Assembly: GCA_965224095.1 (NCBI GenBank)
Contig: OZ245039.1
Location: 3,162,001-3,226,000, forward strand
From: JBPEWY01 sp965224095
GTDB taxonomy: Bacteria > Bacteroidota > Bacteroidia > Flavobacteriales > Flavobacteriaceae
DNA: 64,000 nucleotides
Direction: 5' to 3'
In this document: piece after piece, positions 7,761-16,212 of the stretch
Position numbering within the stretch: the stretch's first letter is position 1
Layout of the letters: each line of letters opens with the position of its first letter
The notes under the pieces: generated by a model
Told to the model about the DNA's origin: nothing
What the model saw: only the letters and a program-made list of their open reading frames with translations
The model's database searches: none
Made by a program: the position numbers and the translations under genes

Positions 7761-9764
7761 ATGAAAAAAATTCTATTTGTTCCACTTTGTTTTCTGTGTG
7801 TACAGGTGTGGAGTCAGGATTACCATTTTGGTAAGGTTTCCGGCGAGGAACTTACCGAGAAATTTAATCCGAAAGACTCGGCCGCAGATGCCACGTATCT
7901 TTATAAGTACAGAAAAACTTTTTTTGAATATGATCAGGATAAGGGATTTGAACAGATTACCGAAATTCATGAACGTATAAAAATTTATAACAATCAGGGT
8001 TTCCGTTATGCAACCCAACAGCTCTATCTGTATACCAGCGGAGGGGACGAAGAGAAAATATCCGGATTAAAAGGGTATACGTATAATATTGAAAACGGAA
8101 ACGTGGAAGAAACAAAACTTAAAAAAGAAGGGATTTTCGAGACAAAACACTCCAAATACTACAATGCGGTAAAGTTTACGATGCCCAATATTAAAGATGG
8201 TTCCGTAATAGAGTATAAATACAGAATCAGATCGCCTTTTCTCGCTCAGGTAGATGAATTTATATTTCAACATGAAGTCCCTGTTAGGGTAATTGAAGCA
8301 AAATTTGAAACCCCGGAATATTTAAATTACAGGATAAATACCAAGGGATTTTTAAATGTGGCTCCTCAGGTAACCAAGAACCGCGATTATATTACATTTA
8401 ATTATAAAACCCGAAGCGGAAAATACAATACTAAAACCAGATATGGCTCGGACAAAGTTGAGTATGTCAAAACCATTTCCTCTTTTAATTTAAAAGATAT
8501 CCCTGCCTTAAAAAAAGAACCCTATGTGAATAATATGAATAACTATATGGCGGCGGCAAAATATGAACTTTCCTATACGAAATTCCCGGATGTTCCTATG
8601 AAGTACTATACCACCACCTGGGAGGACGTTGTAAAAACTATTTATAGAAGTTCCAGCTTTGGCGATGAGCTTAATAAAACGGGTTATTTTGAAAAGGATA
8701 TCGATGCACTGCTCGACGGAGTTTCGGGTGCCAACGAAAAAATTGCACGTATTTATGATTATGTGAAGTCAAATGTGAATTGGAATTCTTATCGCGGTAT
8801 TTATACCAGTGACGGTGTACGAAAAGCGTATAAAGAGCATTCCGGTAATGTAGCCGAAATTAACCTGATGCTCACTGCCATGCTGCGCTATGCAAAAATT
8901 AATGCAAATCCTGTTTTGGTAAGTACACGAGATCACGGGATTCCGCTGTTTCCTACACGGGATGGATATGATTATGTAATTTGCGGTGTGGAAGTGCCCA
9001 ATGCGGTAGTACTTTTAGATGCTTCCGATAAATTTAGTACCCCCGATGTACTACCTTTAAAAGCACTGAATTGGAAAGGGAGAATTATTCGCAAAGACGG
9101 AAGTTCGGCATTAATAGATCTTTACCCCAAGAAAAAATCGAAAAAGACTGTATTAATGAATGTTACCTTAGATGAAAACGGAGATATAAAAGGTAAAATA
9201 CGAAATGTAAATACCTCGCATTTGGCCATGCGGTACAGGCAGAAGTACAATGAAACAAATGAGGAAGATTTTTTAGATGAACTCCAAAATAGATACGGAG
9301 ATATGGAGATTGATAATTTTGAATTGAAAAACAACACGGAATTAATGAAACCCACTATGGAATCGTATACATTTTATAAAGAAGGGCAAGCTGAAATGAT
9401 AGGCGATAAAGTTTATTTTTCTCCGCTTTTCTTTTTAAGAACCAAGGAAAATCCGTTTAAGCTTCCCAAACGGGAATTTCCGGTAGATTTTGGGTATCCA
9501 TCGGAAGGCACATATAGAATTGCCGTGAACCTCCCGGAGAATTACACGATTGAAAAAATGCCGGAGCCAATTGTGTTAACTTTGCCGGATAACCTGGGGT
9601 CCTTTAAATTTAATCTTAAAACGCAAGGCAATATGCTCCAGGTTTTAGTGGAAACGGAAACCAATGAAGCATTGATATCTCCACTGTATTATAATGCACT
9701 TAAGGAGTATTTCAAGAAATTAATAGAAAAGGAAAACGAACAGGTGATTTTAAAACGAATTTAA
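7761..9764 (+). CDS. Secreted DUF3857 protein with degenerate transglutaminase core
   Basis: A 667-residue paralogue of the preceding gene with a signal peptide (about 1-18, LCVQVWSQ). DUF3857 spans roughly 55-230 and a transglutaminase-like fold about 290-420. Where the family usually has a Cys, this protein reads SGNVAEINLM, with Val at that position. It keeps the fold features LRYAKINANPVLVST and GYDYVI. It is therefore probably not a peptidase and may be a structural or substrate-binding partner of the upstream protein. It is transcribed with its neighbour; mazG begins at the base after its stop. Confidence 0.85.
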   Translation: MKKILFVPLCFLCVQVWSQDYHFGKVSGEELTEKFNPKDSAADATYLYKYRKTFFEYDQDKGFEQITEIHERIKIYNNQGFRYATQQLYLYTSGGDEEKISGLKGYTYNIENGNVEETKLKKEGIFETKHSKYYNAVKFTMPNIKDGSVIEYKYRIRSPFLAQVDEFIFQHEVPVRVIEAKFETPEYLNYRINTKGFLNVAPQVTKNRDYITFNYKTRSGKYNTKTRYGSDKVEYVKTISSFNLKDIPALKKEPYVNNMNNYMAAAKYELSYTKFPDVPMKYYTTTWEDVVKTIYRSSSFGDELNKTGYFEKDIDALLDGVSGANEKIARIYDYVKSNVNWNSYRGIYTSDGVRKAYKEHSGNVAEINLMLTAMLRYAKINANPVLVSTRDHGIPLFPTRDGYDYVICGVEVPNAVVLLDASDKFSTPDVLPLKALNWKGRIIRKDGSSALIDLYPKKKSKKTVLMNVTLDENGDIKGKIRNVNTSHLAMRYRQKYNETNEEDFLDELQNRYGDMEIDNFELKNNTELMKPTMESYTFYKEGQAEMIGDKVYFSPLFFLRTKENPFKLPKREFPVDFGYPSEGTYRIAVNLPENYTIEKMPEPIVLTLPDNLGSFKFNLKTQGNMLQVLVETETNEALISPLYYNALKEYFKKLIEKENEQVILKRI

Positions 9765-10091
9765 ATGGATATCTCAAATGCCCAAAAAGTAGTAGACAAC
9801 TGGATAAAAACTCATGGCGTACGTTATTTTAACGAGTTGACCAATATGGCTCAGCTAACCGAGGAAGTAGGGGAGGTAGCCCGTATTATTTCCCGGCGAT
9901 ATGGGGAACAGTCAGAAAAAGAAAGTGACAAGGATAAAGACCTTGGTGAGGAATTGGCCGATGTTCTTTTTGTTGTTTTATGCCTGGCCAATCAAACCGG
10001 TATAAATCTTCAGGAAGCCTTTGATAAGCGTATGGATAGAAAAACCAAACGAGATCATGACCGGCATCACCGTAATGAAAAACTGAAATAG
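9765..10091 (+). CDS. MazG-family nucleotide pyrophosphohydrolase
   Basis: A 108-residue single-domain all-alpha NTP pyrophosphatase. It has the paired metal-binding acidic motifs EEVGE (about 30-34) and EELAD (about 66-70), plus a basic, His-rich C-terminus. Short MazG-like proteins hydrolyse nucleoside triphosphates or dNTPs to monophosphates as house-cleaning enzymes. The ATG directly abuts the stop of the DUF3857 gene, and aroA begins 26 bases later, so this looks like one operon. Exact substrate unknown. Confidence 0.85.
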   Translation: MDISNAQKVVDNWIKTHGVRYFNELTNMAQLTEEVGEVARIISRRYGEQSEKESDKDKDLGEELADVLFVVLCLANQTGINLQEAFDKRMDRKTKRDHDRHHRNEKLK

Positions 10092-10117
10092 TATTTTATT
10101 TCAAATAAGAATATTTC

Positions 10118-11362
10118 ATGGAGCTTACACTTTCTTCCCATATAACATACTTAAAATCTTCCCTGCAAATAACCGGTTCTAAAAGTGAAACCAACCGGTT
10201 GCTGCTGTTACAGGCCCTATATCCCGATATTTCTATTGAAAATGAATCTGTATCGGATGATGCCAGGGCTATGCAACATGGATTGCAAATAACCCGGGGT
10301 ATCGTTGATATTCATCATGCCGGAACCGCGATGCGGTTTCTTACGGCCTTTTTCGCCTCCCAACCCGGAAGAGAAGTCGTTTTAACCGGGTCTGCCCGTA
10401 TGAAAGAGCGCCCCATAAGGATATTGGTGGATGCATTAAGACAACTGGGAGCGGAGATAACCTATACGGATAGAGATGGATATCCTCCTCTAAAGATAAA
10501 AGGCAAGGAATTAAAGAAAAGCAAAATATCGGTGGCCGCAGATATAAGTAGTCAATACATATCCGCACTTTTATTAATTGCACCAAAGCTTGAAAACGGA
10601 TTAGAGCTAAGCCTGGAAGGAGTACTTACTTCGGTACCATATATTAAAATGACACTGGCACTACTGGAAAAACTTGGGGTTAATACATCTTTTAACCAAA
10701 ATGTGATCCGGGTAGAAGCGATGGAGAAAATTAGCAAACCAAAAAAACTTGTTGTAGAATCTGATTGGAGCTCCGCATCCTATTACTACAGCCTGGTGGC
10801 AATGGCCGATGAAGGCTCGGAAGTTATTTTGGGCTCCTATACACCCGATAGTTTACAGGGAGATTCGGTACTGCAGCAACTTTATACAGATTTCGGAGTA
10901 CATACGTCCTTTGTAGATAATAAACTGGTGCTAAAAAAAACATCCTTTAAACCGGACACTGCAGTAAAATTTAACCTGATCCATGCGCCGGATATTGCGC
11001 AGACCATTGCCGTTACCTGTTTTGGGTTGGGTATGGGGTGTTCCCTTTCCGGATTGCATACACTAAAAATAAAGGAAACAGACAGGTTAGAGGCTTTAAA
11101 AACAGAACTTACCAAATTGGGTGCAGATATCCGTGTTACCGAAAAAGAACTGTATTTGCAACCAGCTTCTTATATTAATTCACGGATTGCCATTGATACC
11201 TATAACGACCATAGAATGGCTATGGCATTTGCACCGCTGGGGTTAAAAACAAAACTTATTATTAAAGATGCCGGTGTAGTCTCAAAATCATATCCCGGGT
11301 TCTGGGATGATATGAAACGATTAGGATTTGAAATAGAAATTTCCGGCGGCAATAATATATAA
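10118..11362 (+). CDS. aroA: 3-phosphoshikimate 1-carboxyvinyltransferase (EPSP synthase) AroA
   Basis: Joins shikimate-3-phosphate and PEP on the way to chorismate. The 414-residue protein is slightly short for the family but has its landmarks. KSETNRLLLLQ is at the N-terminus and GTAMRFLTAF near 68-77, the latter diverged from the usual GNAGTA loop. KIKETDRLEAL is near 323, and YNDHRMAMAF near the C-terminus carries the catalytic region. It lies outside the attenuated operon, so it may not respond to Phe/Tyr starvation in the same way. Confidence 0.93.
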   Translation: MELTLSSHITYLKSSLQITGSKSETNRLLLLQALYPDISIENESVSDDARAMQHGLQITRGIVDIHHAGTAMRFLTAFFASQPGREVVLTGSARMKERPIRILVDALRQLGAEITYTDRDGYPPLKIKGKELKKSKISVAADISSQYISALLLIAPKLENGLELSLEGVLTSVPYIKMTLALLEKLGVNTSFNQNVIRVEAMEKISKPKKLVVESDWSSASYYYSLVAMADEGSEVILGSYTPDSLQGDSVLQQLYTDFGVHTSFVDNKLVLKKTSFKPDTAVKFNLIHAPDIAQTIAVTCFGLGMGCSLSGLHTLKIKETDRLEALKTELTKLGADIRVTEKELYLQPASYINSRIAIDTYNDHRMAMAFAPLGLKTKLIIKDAGVVSKSYPGFWDDMKRLGFEIEISGGNNI

Positions 11363-11394
11363 AAAGTTTGATTTATAATTAGTTGCCATTTTAC

Positions 11395-11426
11395 TTGACA
11401 ACCCCTGTCTCAACATTGTATATTTG
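11395..11426 (+). promoter_or_regulatory. Predicted promoter of queA
   Basis: TTG at 11395-11397, a 21-base spacer and a perfect TATATTTG at 11419-11426 match the Bacteroidota promoter consensus. The 5' UTR would be about 30 bases. It contains AAGGAG (11441-11446), too far from the ATG at 11463 to be a normal Shine-Dalgarno site. Confidence 0.6.
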
Positions 11427-11462
11427 CGCCCTATTAAACTAAGGAGAACTAAATTACACTAA

Positions 11463-12512
11463 ATGAAATTATCACATTTTAACTTTGACCTTCCCAATGA
11501 TCTTTTAGCTGAGTATCCATCAGAAAACCGAGATGAAGCACGTTTAATGGTGGTTCACAGAAAAGATGGCAAGATCGAACACAAACTTTTTAAAGATCTG
11601 ATTAACTATTTTGATGAAGGTGATGTGATGGTAATAAATAATACAAAAGTATTCCCTGCGCGATTGTATGGAAATAAAGAAAAAACAGGGGCTCGTATTG
11701 AAGTTTTTTTGCTTAGAGAATTAAATGAAGATCAACGCTTATGGGATGTTCTGGTTGATCCCGCCCGGAAAATTCGAATAGGAAATAAATTGTATTTTGG
11801 AGAAGATGAAAGCCTGGTGGCTGAAGTCATTGATAATACCACCTCGCGCGGCCGCACACTGAGATTTCTTTACGATGGTTCCTATACAGATTTTAGAAGG
11901 AAACTACAGGAATTGGGTCAGACCCCTTTACCAAAATATATTAAAAGGGATGTAGAGCCGGAAGATGAAGAAAGATATCAAACCATCTATGCAAAACATG
12001 AAGGTGCTGTTGCCGCACCCACCGCAGGGCTTCATTTCTCGAAACACCTGTTAAAACGATTGGAAATAAAAGGAGTTGATTTTTCAGAAATTACATTGCA
12101 TGTTGGTCTGGGTACTTTTAATCCCGTTGAAGTAGAAGATCTTTCCAAGCATAAAATGGATAGTGAAGAACTATATATTACCGATGCTGCGGCTGATTTG
12201 GTTAATCAGGCAAAAAAGGAAAAAAAGAAAGTATGTGCTATTGGAACAACCGTTATGAGAGGACTGGAAAGTTCAGTCTCTTCCGAACGGACCCTGAATT
12301 CGTTTAACGGATGGACTAATAAGTTTATTTTTCCTCCCTACGAATTTAGTATAGCAGATTGTATGGTTACCAATTTTCACACACCTAAATCAACGCTTCT
12401 TATGATGGTTTCTGCGTTTGCAGGTCATGATCTGATAATGAAAGCGTATAAGGAAGCCATTAAGGAAGGATATAAGTTTTATTCGTACGGCGATGCGATG
12501 CTGATCTTATAG
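11463..12512 (+). CDS. queA: S-adenosylmethionine:tRNA ribosyltransferase-isomerase QueA
   Basis: Transfers and isomerises the ribosyl group of SAM onto preQ1 in tRNA to give epoxyqueuosine. The 349-residue protein has the family N-terminus (FDLPNDLLAEYPSENRDEAR). It also has the conserved VINNTKVFPARL, GAVAAPTAGLHFS, the LHVGLGTFNPVE stretch, and a C-terminal NFHTPKSTLLMMVSAF followed by YGDAMLI. It has its own promoter and a terminator behind it, so it looks monocistronic. Confidence 0.96.
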   Translation: MKLSHFNFDLPNDLLAEYPSENRDEARLMVVHRKDGKIEHKLFKDLINYFDEGDVMVINNTKVFPARLYGNKEKTGARIEVFLLRELNEDQRLWDVLVDPARKIRIGNKLYFGEDESLVAEVIDNTTSRGRTLRFLYDGSYTDFRRKLQELGQTPLPKYIKRDVEPEDEERYQTIYAKHEGAVAAPTAGLHFSKHLLKRLEIKGVDFSEITLHVGLGTFNPVEVEDLSKHKMDSEELYITDAAADLVNQAKKEKKKVCAIGTTVMRGLESSVSSERTLNSFNGWTNKFIFPPYEFSIADCMVTNFHTPKSTLLMMVSAFAGHDLIMKAYKEAIKEGYKFYSYGDAMLIL

Positions 12513-12531
12513 CTTCCGGAAAGCATAACGT

Positions 12532-12553
12532 AAAAGTCCCATTTGGGGCTTTT
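12532..12553 (+). terminator. Rho-independent terminator after queA
   Basis: AAAAGTCCC (12532-12540) pairs with GGGGCTTTT (12545-12553) through a four-base ATTT loop with one G-U pair. A-rich and U-rich flanks let it act in either direction. It lies 20 bases after the queA stop. Confidence 0.6.
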
Positions 12554-12623
12554 ATTGTGAAGAGCCTATATCGTTTGGAATTCGGAATATCCGATGGGCT
12601 TTGCTAATTACTTTTACATATAC

Positions 12624-13661
12624 ATGCAAACCAAAAAAGACATACGGGCGCTAACAAAGGACGAGCTTCGGGAATTTTTTGTCTCTCAGGGCGATAAGGC
12701 CTTTCGTGGAAATCAGGTATATGAATGGTTGTGGAACAAATCGGCCCATAGCTTCGCCGATATGACCAATATCTCCAAAGCAACCAGAAATATGCTGGAG
12801 GCGAATTTTGTGATCAATCATATTGAAGTAGATCACATGCAACGCAGCTCAGACGGAACTATTAAAAATGCTGTGCGTTTGCATGACGGACTTGTGGTAG
12901 AATCGGTTTTAATTCCTACGGAGAACCGAACTACGGCCTGTGTTTCCAGCCAGGTAGGTTGCAGCCTGGATTGCAGGTTTTGCGCAACCGCCAGATTAAA
13001 ACGCATGCGCAATTTGAATCCGGATGAAATTTACGATCAGGTAGTGGCTATCGATAAAGAAAGCAGGTTATATCATAACAAACCACTGTCAAATATTGTA
13101 TTTATGGGTATGGGCGAGCCGTTAATGAATTATAATAACGTGCTGAAAGCCATTGAAAAAATTACGTCGAAAGACGGCCTGGGAATGTCACCCAAAAGAA
13201 TTACCGTTTCTACATCGGGAATACCTAAAATGATTAAGAAGCTGGCAGACGATAACGTTAAATTTAAACTGGCGGTTTCTTTACATTCAGCCATTCATGA
13301 AGTACGCACTTCCATCATGCCGTTTAATAAAACGTTTCCTTTGGATCAGCTTATGGAAGCTCTTGTGTATTGGTACGGAAAAACCAAAAGCCGGATTACT
13401 TTTGAATATGTGGTTTGGAAAGGAATCAATGATACATCCAAAGATATTAGGGCATTGGTTAAGCTTTGTAAGCAGGTTCCGAGTAAAGTTAATCTGATTG
13501 AATATAATCCGATAGATGACGAGACCTTCCAGCAGGCATCTGCCAAAGCCGTAGAAAACTATGTGAAAGCCCTGAGCGAAAATGGCATTGTTGTAAATAT
13601 AAGACGATCCAGAGGAAAAGATATTGATGCCGCCTGTGGACAACTCGCTAATAAATCGTGA
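12624..13661 (+). CDS. rlmN: Dual-specificity rRNA/tRNA methyltransferase RlmN (radical SAM)
   Basis: Methylates C2 of adenosine 2503 in 23S rRNA and A37 in some tRNAs. From ATG 12624 it is 345 residues. The radical-SAM CxxxCxxC cluster motif is in GCSLDCRFCATA (about residues 110-121). The family GMGEPLMNY (about 161-169) and a C-terminal RRSRGKDIDAACGQL with the catalytic Cys are also present. The frame extends to an ATG at 12594, but the product then begins with an atypical hydrophobic stretch, so MQTKKDIRALTKDEL is the likelier start. Confidence 0.93.
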   Translation: MQTKKDIRALTKDELREFFVSQGDKAFRGNQVYEWLWNKSAHSFADMTNISKATRNMLEANFVINHIEVDHMQRSSDGTIKNAVRLHDGLVVESVLIPTENRTTACVSSQVGCSLDCRFCATARLKRMRNLNPDEIYDQVVAIDKESRLYHNKPLSNIVFMGMGEPLMNYNNVLKAIEKITSKDGLGMSPKRITVSTSGIPKMIKKLADDNVKFKLAVSLHSAIHEVRTSIMPFNKTFPLDQLMEALVYWYGKTKSRITFEYVVWKGINDTSKDIRALVKLCKQVPSKVNLIEYNPIDDETFQQASAKAVENYVKALSENGIVVNIRRSRGKDIDAACGQLANKS

Positions 13662-13746
13662 TTATTTCAGAACGGAAGAAAATACATGCCTGTTTTTCTA
13701 AGGAATTTTTTACTATTACGTCCAATATGCTACCTTTACCAACCAG

Positions 13747-14724
13747 ATGAAAGTTGTAGAACAAATAAAGGCGCCAATCCGGGACGAAATGGAGCTTTTT
13801 GAAAAGAAATTCAATGAAGCCATGTCATCAAAAGTCCCGCTGATTAATCGGATTGCTTATTATATTGTTAATAGGAAAGGCAAACAAATGCGTCCGATGT
13901 TTGTTTTTCTGGTTGCAAAAATGATCTCACGGGGCTCTGTGAACGATCGCACATATCGGGGAGCATCGGTTATCGAACTTATTCATACGGCTACCCTGGT
14001 ACACGATGATGTGGTGGACGATTCGAATAGAAGACGTGGCTTTTTTTCTATCAATGCTTTGTGGAAGAATAAAATTGCAGTTTTGGTGGGTGACTATTTG
14101 CTGTCTAAAGGACTGCTTTTATCAATTGATAATGGAGATTTCGATTTACTCCAGATTATTTCTGTAGCCGTAAGAGAGATGAGCGAGGGCGAACTCTTAC
14201 AAATAGAAAAAGCCAGACGACTTGATATCACCGAGGATGTGTACTATGAAATTATTCGTCAAAAAACGGCCACTTTAATAGCCGCATGTTGCAGCCTGGG
14301 AGCCTGTTCGGTAAAACCGGATTCGGAGGCCGTAGAACAAATGCGAAAATTTGGAGAATATATAGGAATGGCCTTCCAGATAAAAGACGATCTTTTTGAT
14401 TACGGAGAAATGCGAATTGGTAAACCTACCGGAATAGATATTAAGGAACAAAAAATGACACTCCCGTTGATTCATGTTCTTAATCACTGTAGCAAAGAGG
14501 ACAGACGCTGGTTGATTAATTCGGTTAAAAACCACAACAAAAATAAAAAAAGGGTTAACCAGGTAATTCAGTTTGTAAAAGACAAAGGAGGCCTGGAATA
14601 TGCGGAAGCTAAAATGAAGGAATATCAGCACAAGGCTATGAATCTGCTCTCTTCATACGAATCTTCTGCCTACCGGGATTCGCTGGAACTTATGGTGAAT
14701 TATGTAATCGACAGAAAAAAATAG
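13747..14724 (+). CDS. Trans-isoprenyl (polyprenyl) diphosphate synthase
   Basis: Chain-elongating prenyltransferase of 325 residues that condenses isopentenyl diphosphate onto allylic diphosphates, probably making the quinone side chain (IspB/octaprenyl type). The first Asp-rich motif is DDVVDDSNRRRG (about 90-101) and the second KDDLFDYGE (about 214-222). GKQMRPMFVF, near residue 45, supplies the diphosphate-binding Lys and Arg. Chain length cannot be read reliably. A sequence CTACCTTTAC about 15 bases upstream resembles a -7 element. Confidence 0.88.
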   Translation: MKVVEQIKAPIRDEMELFEKKFNEAMSSKVPLINRIAYYIVNRKGKQMRPMFVFLVAKMISRGSVNDRTYRGASVIELIHTATLVHDDVVDDSNRRRGFFSINALWKNKIAVLVGDYLLSKGLLLSIDNGDFDLLQIISVAVREMSEGELLQIEKARRLDITEDVYYEIIRQKTATLIAACCSLGACSVKPDSEAVEQMRKFGEYIGMAFQIKDDLFDYGEMRIGKPTGIDIKEQKMTLPLIHVLNHCSKEDRRWLINSVKNHNKNKKRVNQVIQFVKDKGGLEYAEAKMKEYQHKAMNLLSSYESSAYRDSLELMVNYVIDRKK

Positions 14725-14803
14725 CGAGTATGTTATGACGGGCTGCTGTAGCCTTTTATAAAACTAATGAAGCGAAACCCGGAAAAAAACCTACAGCTTA
14801 GAC

Positions 14804-14827
14804 AACCTTTTTATAATTCCCCACGTC
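14804..14827 (+). promoter_or_regulatory. Predicted ECF-type promoter (AACC-N16-CGTC) of the sigma factor gene
   Basis: AACC at 14804-14807 and CGTC at 14824-14827 with exactly 16 bases between them match the classic ECF promoter layout, 22 bases before the sigma factor start. This suggests the sigma factor transcribes its own operon. Confidence 0.5.
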
Positions 14828-14849
14828 TCTAATAATAGAACCGTTAAAA

Positions 14850-15422
14850 ATGTTAGACCTGAAAGTAATTCAGCTACATAAAAATGAAAAAAGGCTTTTA
14901 AAGAAAGCACTGGAACATAACAGAGATGCACAGCGTGAGTTGTTTGAATTATACGCTCCGAAAATGTTAAGCATTTGCCGACAATACATAAGAGACATTC
15001 ATTTTGCCGAGGACGTAATGATTACAGGTTTTGCCAAAGTGTTTAAATACCTGGAAAACTACAGGGGCGAAGGAAGTTTTGAAGGATGGATCCGCAAAAT
15101 AATGGTACGGGAATCCATTTCCTTTTTAAGAAGTCAAAAAAAAGTAGAATTCTATACCGAAACTTTACCTTCCGTAAAATCGGAACACTCTTTTACGGAT
15201 ATGGATCTGGATGTAAACGATATTCAACAGCTTATTGATGAATTGCCCGAAGGATACCGTATGGTGTTTTTAATGTTCGCAGTAGAAGGATACAAACACC
15301 GTGAGATTGCAGAGATGTTTGAGATCTCCGAAAATACTTCCAAATCGCAATTGTCAAAAGCCAGGAAGTTATTACAACAAAAGATAAGACAAATTAATAC
15401 ACGTGACAATGGAACATCGTGA
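14850..15422 (+). CDS. ECF-type RNA polymerase sigma factor
   Basis: A 190-residue sigma-70 family protein with region 2 (about 20-100) and region 4 (about 125-185) only. Region 2 includes FELYAPKMLSICRQYI, a FAEDVMITGFAKVF stretch and FEGWIRKIMVRE. Region 4 includes LPEGYRMVFLMFAVEGYKH and the helix-turn-helix REIAEMFEISENTSKSQLSK. The layout is that of group 4 (ECF) sigma factors. Its stop overlaps the start of a one-TM anti-sigma-like gene by 14 bases, the usual sigma/anti-sigma pairing. The upstream AACC-N16-CGTC motif suggests autoregulation. Confidence 0.92.
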   Translation: MLDLKVIQLHKNEKRLLKKALEHNRDAQRELFELYAPKMLSICRQYIRDIHFAEDVMITGFAKVFKYLENYRGEGSFEGWIRKIMVRESISFLRSQKKVEFYTETLPSVKSEHSFTDMDLDVNDIQQLIDELPEGYRMVFLMFAVEGYKHREIAEMFEISENTSKSQLSKARKLLQQKIRQINTRDNGTS

Positions 15423-16185
15423 TTTTGAAAAGCAACTGAAAAACAAATTAGAGAAAAGATCGCTTACCCCTTCTTCGGACGCGTGGAACAAATTGGAAAC
15501 TTTACTCGAAACACCTGAAGAGGAGAAAGGTAGTGTTAAGCATTGGTACTGGGTAGCTGCTACTGTAGCGGTAGTGCTTTTGGGAGTGCTTTTTATGGAT
15601 CGTGAGGATTCCGTTTCATCAAACCAATGGGTAACTGATGAAAAAAACGATTTACCGATCAATGAGCAGACAATAAGCCCGGAGATGAATAAACAATTCC
15701 AGGAAGCAAATGGAGCATATGATGAAGTTGTAGAACAACAAGCTCCGGTAGAAAACAATGATCCGGATTCAAACTATAAAACAACTACCGGTTTAGATAA
15801 GGAGAAACGATATGCTGATATTGCCAGAGAAGAATTTAAAGTAGCGCATAAAGAGACGGAAGTTACTCAAATTAATCAGGAACAATCGGCAGCCGTTGTT
15901 TCATTTGAAGATAAAAAGGTAGAAGAAGTAGTCGGTAAAATACAATTGCTGGAAAGTGCAGGGACTAGGGTTACTGATGCAGAGATAGAAGCTCTTTTAC
16001 TGGCTGCACAGAAAGAAATAGATTCACATAAAAATTTTATTGAAAATCATACCCGGGTAGATGCCACTGCTCTTCTTTTAGACGTAGAAGAAGAATTAGA
16101 CAGATCTTTTAAAGATAAAGTATTTGAAGCCCTTCAAAGAGGGTTCCAAAAAGCAAAGTCGGCTGTGGCGGAGCGCAATAATTAA
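15409..16185 (+). CDS. Probable membrane-anchored anti-sigma factor
   Basis: A 258-residue protein with a cytoplasmic N-terminus of about 45 residues (EKQLKNKLEKRSLTPSSDAW), one TM helix near 46-63 (WYWVAATVAVVLLGVLF) and a long acidic, coiled-coil-prone periplasmic part. No zinc-binding HxxxCxxC anti-sigma motif is present. The call rests on topology and a 14-base overlap with the ECF sigma gene. ATG 15409 is chosen over an upstream GTG at 15403. The outer-membrane protein gene follows 27 bases later, so the three probably form an envelope-sensing operon. Confidence 0.65.
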   Translation: MEHRDFEKQLKNKLEKRSLTPSSDAWNKLETLLETPEEEKGSVKHWYWVAATVAVVLLGVLFMDREDSVSSNQWVTDEKNDLPINEQTISPEMNKQFQEANGAYDEVVEQQAPVENNDPDSNYKTTTGLDKEKRYADIAREEFKVAHKETEVTQINQEQSAAVVSFEDKKVEEVVGKIQLLESAGTRVTDAEIEALLLAAQKEIDSHKNFIENHTRVDATALLLDVEEELDRSFKDKVFEALQRGFQKAKSAVAERNN

Positions 16186-16212
16186 ATTTCATCACTCAAA
16201 AAACGAACCGTT

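Noticed and set aside
12594..12623. Upstream ATG for rlmN
   Set aside because: Adds a hydrophobic stretch atypical of RlmN; the ATG at 12624 starts the normal protein.
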